DNA of 64,000 nt from Neisseria dumasiana. Lineage in GTDB: Bacteria > Pseudomonadota > Gammaproteobacteria > Burkholderiales > Neisseriaceae. The DNA lies in contig NZ_CP091509.1 in the NCBI RefSeq assembly GCF_022870885.1, forward strand, positions 372,001 through 436,000. The letters run 5' to 3'. A model generated the notes under the pieces. The model was given only the letters and a program-made list of their open reading frames with translations. It did not search any database and was not told the origin of the DNA. This document shows, one piece after another, positions 62,827-64,000 of the stretch. The position numbers and the translations under genes were made by a program. The number at the start of each line of letters is the position of its first letter. Positions within the stretch are counted from its first letter, which is position 1.

Positions 62827-64000
62827 TTATCCGGTAAGCTGCTGGGTAATCAGTTTTTTAAGCGGTGGCAGATTGTTGCTGACGCGAAGCACCAATCCGC
62901 GTAACAGTTTGGCAGGCGGAGTTTCGTTGGTAAACAGTTTCAGCAGCATATTGGTGCCGTAATAGAGCGGGCGGGCGTGAAGAGAATGTTTGCTGTCGTA
63001 GCGGGCAAGCAGCGAAGAAGAGGCAAAATCGCGCCCTTGCTGCACGGCCTCGTTGATTAAGGCGGACAAAATATCGGCACTGGATAAACCTAAATTAAAG
63101 CCGTGCGCCGTAACAGGGTGCATACCGACCGCCGCATCGCCTATCAATGCACTGCGTGTGCCGTAAAAACGTTCTGCCAACATGCCTACCAGCGGGTAAG
63201 AATGAATGGAGCTCACCAATTCCATGTCGCCCAAACGACCGCCAAGCTGTTGTTTGACGCTGGCAGCCAATGCTTCGGGAGACAGATTTTGAATCGAGGA
63301 AACGCGGTCGCTATCTACGGTAATCACAGTGTTGGTCAGGTGTTCTTCCAGCGGAAGCAGGGCGATGGTTCGGCCGTAGTGGAAGCACTCAAAGGCTGTA
63401 TGCCGGTTGGAAAGAGTATGTTTCATACGGCATAGAAACATGGTGCGGCCGTAATCGTGCATATCGGATGCAATACCCAACTGTCGGCGGGTTTGCGAAA
63501 ACCGGCTGTCGGCGGCAATCAGCAGTTTGGCGGTTAACACGCTACCGTTCTCTAAAGTAACTTCTGCCTGCTCTGTTGACGTTCTCACTTCCTTTACGCC
63601 CATGCCGCAGATAAATTCAACATTATCCGCTTCCGCCACGGCTTCATAAGATGCTTTGCGGATGTTGTGATTGGAAATCAAATAACCGAGACGGTCGGTA
63701 GGTTCGCCTCTGGCGTGCGACGGTTGGGGGAAGTGAAGTTGGTATTCTGAATGCCCGTTCAATACTTTGGCATCGCGTAAAGGGTAGATTTCGTTCTCAG
63801 GAATACGCTGCCATGTGCCCAAACGCTGCATGATTTCTCTGGATAAATGGGTCAGCGCGATTTCACGGCCGTCATAAGGCGGGTTTTGCAGGGTTTCGAG
63901 CGTGCTTTTTTCGATAAGGGTAATACTCAATCCGCTATCGGCAAGCGCACGGGCGAAACTCAGTCCGGCAGGCCCGGCGCCGACAATGATAATATCGCAG
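62827..64000 (-). CDS. FAD-dependent ubiquinone biosynthesis hydroxylase (UbiH/UbiM family), 5' end outside window
   Basis: About 390 residues are visible; only the first few codons are missing. It starts in the FAD dinucleotide fold (DIIIVGAGPAGLSFARALADSGL). It has LLIAADSRFSQTRRQLGI (the second, DG-like motif) and LIGDAAVGMHPVTAHGFNLGLSSADIL (GD motif and FAD binding). It belongs to the UbiH/UbiF/VisC flavin hydroxylases. Neisseria is known to use one such enzyme, UbiM, for ring hydroxylation, and this is the likely identity. Together with ubiK it points to aerobic ubiquinone-8 synthesis. Confidence 0.88.
   Translation of the reverse strand, partial: CDIIIVGAGPAGLSFARALADSGLSITLIEKSTLETLQNPPYDGREIALTHLSREIMQRLGTWQRIPENEIYPLRDAKVLNGHSEYQLHFPQPSHARGEPTDRLGYLISNHNIRKASYEAVAEADNVEFICGMGVKEVRTSTEQAEVTLENGSVLTAKLLIAADSRFSQTRRQLGIASDMHDYGRTMFLCRMKHTLSNRHTAFECFHYGRTIALLPLEEHLTNTVITVDSDRVSSIQNLSPEALAASVKQQLGGRLGDMELVSSIHSYPLVGMLAERFYGTRSALIGDAAVGMHPVTAHGFNLGLSSADILSALINEAVQQGRDFASSSLLARYDSKHSLHARPLYYGTNMLLKLFTNETPPAKLLRGLVLRVSNNLPPLKKLITQQLTG

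Noticed and set aside
1..64000. tRNA or rRNA genes
   Set aside because: I looked at the intergenic stretches and saw no cloverleaf with a CCA-type end and no rRNA sequence, but a covariance search was not possible.

Overview
The window comes from a Neisseria species, most likely a non-pathogenic, animal- or oral-cavity-associated member of the group that uses the AG form of the DNA uptake sequence. The 10-base core gccgtctgaa occurs throughout, mostly as aggccgtctgaa, often as inverted pairs that serve as terminators. Gene content agrees: ctrABCD capsule export, tandem type IV pilins, adhesin complex protein, a CVHC-type DsbA, an fHbp-like surface lipoprotein, Correia-like repeats and IS1016-like and IS1106-like insertion sequences.

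Left end (1-11400) is a capsule locus. A minus-strand biosynthesis set (KfiB-like protein, two-domain chondroitin-synthase-type polymerase, UDP-glucose 6-dehydrogenase, a family-2 glycosyltransferase, galE) diverges from a plus-strand export operon ctrA-ctrB-ctrC-ctrD. The polymerase matches chondroitin synthases (KfoC/PmCS type) at positions where these differ from hyaluronan synthase. The predicted capsule is therefore a GlcA-GalNAc, chondroitin-like polymer: the dehydrogenase supplies UDP-GlcA and the epimerase could supply UDP-GalNAc.

11400-17800 holds a nitronate monooxygenase-like enzyme behind a 28-bp palindromic operator, an AsmA-like protein, a catalytically degenerate DAHP-synthase-like protein and two tandem pilin genes, the first behind a textbook sigma-54 promoter. 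17800-20070 is a mobile region: a MITE-like repeat, a 246-bp tandem repeat (three full units and one partial) bounded by GTAG-hairpin REP sequences, an IS1016-like element inserted in unit 2 with an 8-bp target duplication, and a REP-associated tyrosine transposase (RAYT) gene. 20070-25900 carries housekeeping genes and a gluconate permease/kinase pair.

26200-39950 is the S10-spc-alpha ribosomal supercluster, rplC to rplQ, without rpsJ at its head and with a 227-bp structured gap between rpsQ and rplN. 39960-41365 contains two Correia-like elements, one of them inserted in a decayed IS1106-like element.

41380-64000 is mostly single genes and short operons: uppP, dsbA, an SPOR protein, comM, ubiK, a LysP-like permease, an M23 endopeptidase, orn, cysE, a class I and a class II fumarase on either side of a rhodanese gene, cysS, a YhcB/ZapG-like gene and a UbiH/UbiM-type hydroxylase cut by the window edge. 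A second IS1016-like copy splits a membrane-protein gene after codon 7. An fHbp-like lipoprotein gene and fumC each have a probable Fur box. No tRNA, rRNA or CRISPR array was seen.
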